20,660 nt of DNA from assembly GCA_050257395.1 (NCBI GenBank), contig JBLMWU010000141.1, positions 1-20,660 on the forward strand. Reading direction: 5' to 3'. The notes beneath the pieces were generated by a model, which was given only the letters and a program-made list of their open reading frames with translations, did not search any database and was not told where the DNA came from. The position numbers and the translations under genes were made by a program. Source of the DNA: JAIRTY01 sp050257395 (GTDB taxonomy: Bacteria > Actinomycetota > Actinomycetes > Streptosporangiales > Streptosporangiaceae). Below are positions 20,300 through 20,660 of this stretch, in pieces (position 1 is the first letter of the stretch; each line of letters opens with the position of its first letter).

Positions 20300-20660
20300 A
20301 TGTCGCCGCTGCTCGGCAGCAAGGACACCAAGAAGGACGACCGCCCCGGCGACGCCGAGGTGCTGGCGGAAGCGCAGCGGCTCGCTGCGCTGCCGCTGCC
20401 GCAGCTGGCGGCGGAGGTGATGGACAAGGGCTTCAACCCGGGCCCAGCCAGTGACGGGCTGCCGAGCGTCCGGATGATCGCCGAGGAGATCGCCCCCGGG
20501 CTGGCCGGGCGCGAGCCGGACGCCTTCCAGGACCTGTATGACGTGGTGGGGGAGGGCATGCAGCTGCTGGAGCACGCCTGCCTGATCCGCTACACGGTCT
20601 GGAGCAGCCAGGGCGGCGTGTTCTTCACCGCCACCCGCCTCGGCCGCGCCGCGCTGGCCC
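20300..20660 (+). CDS. Unrecognised protein, 5' part only (runs off the window)
   Basis: ATG 20300 behind GAGGGAGACGGC opens a frame of about 120 codons that continues past the window end. The protein starts MSPLLGSKDTKKDDRPG, a charged disordered segment. It continues with LPLPQLAAEVMDKGF, SVRMIAEEIAPGL, and YTVWSSQGGVFFTATRLGR. The last part, a strand-turn-strand with TRLGR, resembles the wing of small actinobacterial winged-helix proteins, but I cannot name the family. No signal peptide is seen. It lies 99 nt downstream of the KimA-like gene in the same direction. TAGCAT (20259-20264) might be its own -10, with no clear -35, so it could be either independent or part of the transporter operon. 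Confidence 0.7.
   Translation, partial: MSPLLGSKDTKKDDRPGDAEVLAEAQRLAALPLPQLAAEVMDKGFNPGPASDGLPSVRMIAEEIAPGLAGREPDAFQDLYDVVGEGMQLLEHACLIRYTVWSSQGGVFFTATRLGRAALA

Noticed and set aside
1..20660. Mobile elements, CRISPR arrays, tRNA or rRNA genes, toxin-antitoxin pairs
   Set aside because: I looked for transposase motifs, regular spaced repeats, tRNA-like cloverleaf sequences and small paired toxin genes, and found none that could be supported.

Overview
The window looks like chromosome from a very high-GC actinobacterium, probably a Streptomyces/Streptosporangiales-type soil organism. The grounds are the strong GC bias at third codon positions, the many GTG and TTG starts, GTGA/ATGA stop-start overlaps, leaderless-type promoters, hairpin terminators without U-tracts, and typical families (mini-GntR, IclR, Clp-N/HTH cassette, CxNGH zinc ribbons). 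No rRNA, tRNA, CRISPR array, transposase or phage gene was seen. The species cannot be named from the sequence.

Layout. 1-356: wreck of an MFS drug-efflux gene, with an internal deletion and a frame change. 474-779: CTAG-rich palindromic operator and a small GntR repressor. 811-966 (minus): orphan C-terminal membrane tail. 984-2857: class II sirtuin and zinc alcohol dehydrogenase, overlapping by 4 nt. 3020-3952 (minus): HTH protein and double Clp-N protein, behind a promoter covered by two near-identical operators. 3973-5898: ACMSD-like amidohydrolase diverging from an IclR regulator across a dyad operator. 5911-7281: small unknown protein diverging from a double-SIS sugar-phosphate enzyme. 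7418-9139: membrane protein with a zinc ribbon, a disordered linker, one TM segment and a seven-repeat propeller. 9224-11643 (minus): CitA/CitB-type two-component system, diverging from 11882-14827, a nitrate/sulfonate/NMT1-type ABC importer (ATPase, permease, lipoprotein). 14965-17645 (minus): KdpE-type regulator and an unusual KdpD-like kinase. 17843-20200: KimA-like potassium permease with a USP-like domain and a C-terminal OB-fold. 20300-end: start of an unrecognised gene.

How the genes work together. Two regulator/transporter pairs stand out, each a minus-strand two-component operon back to back with a plus-strand transporter. In the first, CitAB-type sensing probably drives the ABC importer through 20-bp-spaced direct repeats. 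In the second, the KdpDE-like pair and the KimA-like importer share about 200 bp that hold helically phased TCTTGA-like boxes and a foldable leader. That second pair is the best candidate for a little-described system. Its kinase lacks the classical N-terminal KdpD/USP input domains and carries an extra membrane module instead. Its importer has absorbed an OB-fold domain that, as I recall, is a separate small protein beside Trk/APC potassium genes in streptomycetes. No database search was possible, so family names rest on motif recognition.
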